A stretch of 64,000 nucleotides of DNA from TMED78 sp036337035 (GTDB lineage Bacteria > Pseudomonadota > Gammaproteobacteria > Steroidobacterales > Rariloculaceae), in assembly GCA_036337035.1 (NCBI GenBank), contig JAYZFC010000007.1:1-64000 (forward strand), written 5' to 3'. This document shows, one piece after another, positions 63,528-64,000 of the stretch. Within the stretch, counting starts at the first letter, position 1. Every line of letters begins with the position of its first letter. The notes beneath the pieces were generated by a model. The model did no database searches. It saw only the letters and a list, made by a program, of their open reading frames with translations, and had not been told where the DNA came from. A program made the translations under genes and the position numbers.

Positions 63528-63605
63528 CTTAATTTAAAAATCATTTAAGAGCTTATATATACTTTAGCTTACAGAATAAATTGAATTATTACTGAGGTTA
63601 AATTA

Positions 63606-64000
63606 ATGGAACTGAAACAAATTGAACAAGCAGCAAAAAGGCTTCACCCAATTATCATAAGGACACCTTTAATTTCTTCTTCGTACCTTGACGATCTCAA
63701 TCAAGGAAAAATACTACTTAAAGCAGAAAATCTACAACGAACAGGATCATTTAAAATACGTGGTGCTTATAATCTCCTGAGACAGTTGAGCAAGAATGAA
63801 AAAAATAATGGTGCCGTTGCGTATTCATCAGGAAACCATGCTCAAGCGGTAGCAGCATCCGGTAAGATCCTGAATATTGAGACAACAATAGTTATGCCAG
63901 AGGACACACCTGAAATAAAAATAAAGAATACAAAAATTCTAGGCGGTAATGTTGTTTTTTATGATCGCTATTCTGAGAATAGGGAAGAAATTGCCTATGA
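63606..64000 (+). CDS. Threonine dehydratase-type PLP enzyme, 3' partial
   Basis: The frame starts at ATG 63606 and runs off the window after 131 codons. It shows the fold-type II PLP pattern: AAKRLHPIIIRTPLISSSYL, LKAENLQRTGSFKIRGAYNLL with the cofactor Lys in GSFKIRGA, AYSSGNHAQAVAASGK, and VMPEDTPEIKI. This fits threonine ammonia-lyase (ilvA or tdcB type) or serine/threonine dehydratase; the missing C-terminus, where a regulatory ACT domain would lie, prevents a choice. Confidence 0.9.
   Translation, partial: MELKQIEQAAKRLHPIIIRTPLISSSYLDDLNQGKILLKAENLQRTGSFKIRGAYNLLRQLSKNEKNNGAVAYSSGNHAQAVAASGKILNIETTIVMPEDTPEIKIKNTKILGGNVVFYDRYSENREEIAY

Overview
The window is a dense, AT-rich chromosomal segment (flanking lines I counted by hand are about 23-32% G+C) from a Gammaproteobacterium with a compact, streamlined genome. 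The evidence is gammaproteobacterial gene neighbourhoods: glmU-glmS, smg-topA-tsaC-aroE, def-fmt-rsmB-DUF4390-ntrY-ntrX, priA-argS-SPOR, coaBC-dut facing pyrE with a Crc/ExoIII-type gene behind it, and mutY-yggX. Two secreted DUF6152 proteins, an AGCS symporter, an Acs and very short intergenic gaps suggest a free-living marine heterotroph of the SAR86/OM182 kind, but the exact lineage cannot be proved from the sequence alone.

Layout. 1-2831: amino-sugar synthesis (glmU, cut by the window edge, and glmS). 2857-9748: accessory region with a G+C-rich DUF6152 gene, a MOSC protein, a hotdog thioesterase, an NTF2-like protein, a lipoprotein, a DUF6868 protein, and a leftward operon of a cobalt-type nitrile hydratase/thiocyanate hydrolase-like enzyme with DUF2721 and a second DUF6152 gene. 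9533-15426: Bax inhibitor-like membrane protein, yaaA and a peroxiredoxin, amtB behind a sigma-54-like promoter, a glycosyltransferase and an orphan TRAP binding protein. 15440-31983: housekeeping block (xth, aroE, tsaC, topA, smg, def, fmt, rsmB, ntrYX, SPOR, argS, priA). 32096-33786: ECF sigma cassette. 33912-40800: pntAB, AEC permease, AGCS symporter, thiolase. 41158-47831: gltBD and msrA. 47841-58945: rpoH behind a perfect CIRCE element, rsmD, coaD, ggt, mutM, rpmG-rpmB, coaBC, dut, pyrE, a Crc-locus exonuclease, ampG-like, Rieske protein, trmB. 59183-64000: FkbM methyltransferase, a tiny membrane ORF, mutY, yggX, acs, tRNA-Phe and the start of a threonine dehydratase gene.

Several genes fit one physiology. 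AmtB, GltBD and NtrYX concern nitrogen; PntAB supplies NADPH that GltBD can use; MsrA, YaaA, the peroxiredoxin, YggX, MutM, MutY and two ExoIII homologues handle oxidative damage. The nitrile hydratase/thiocyanate hydrolase-like enzyme would release amide or ammonia nitrogen from nitriles or thiocyanate. The features most worth a second look are that enzyme's unusual subunit fusion and operon, the CIRCE element at rpoH, the degenerate NtrX, the catalytically intact enzyme at the crc locus, and the compositionally foreign DUF6152 gene. No CRISPR array, insertion sequence, integrase or prophage was seen.
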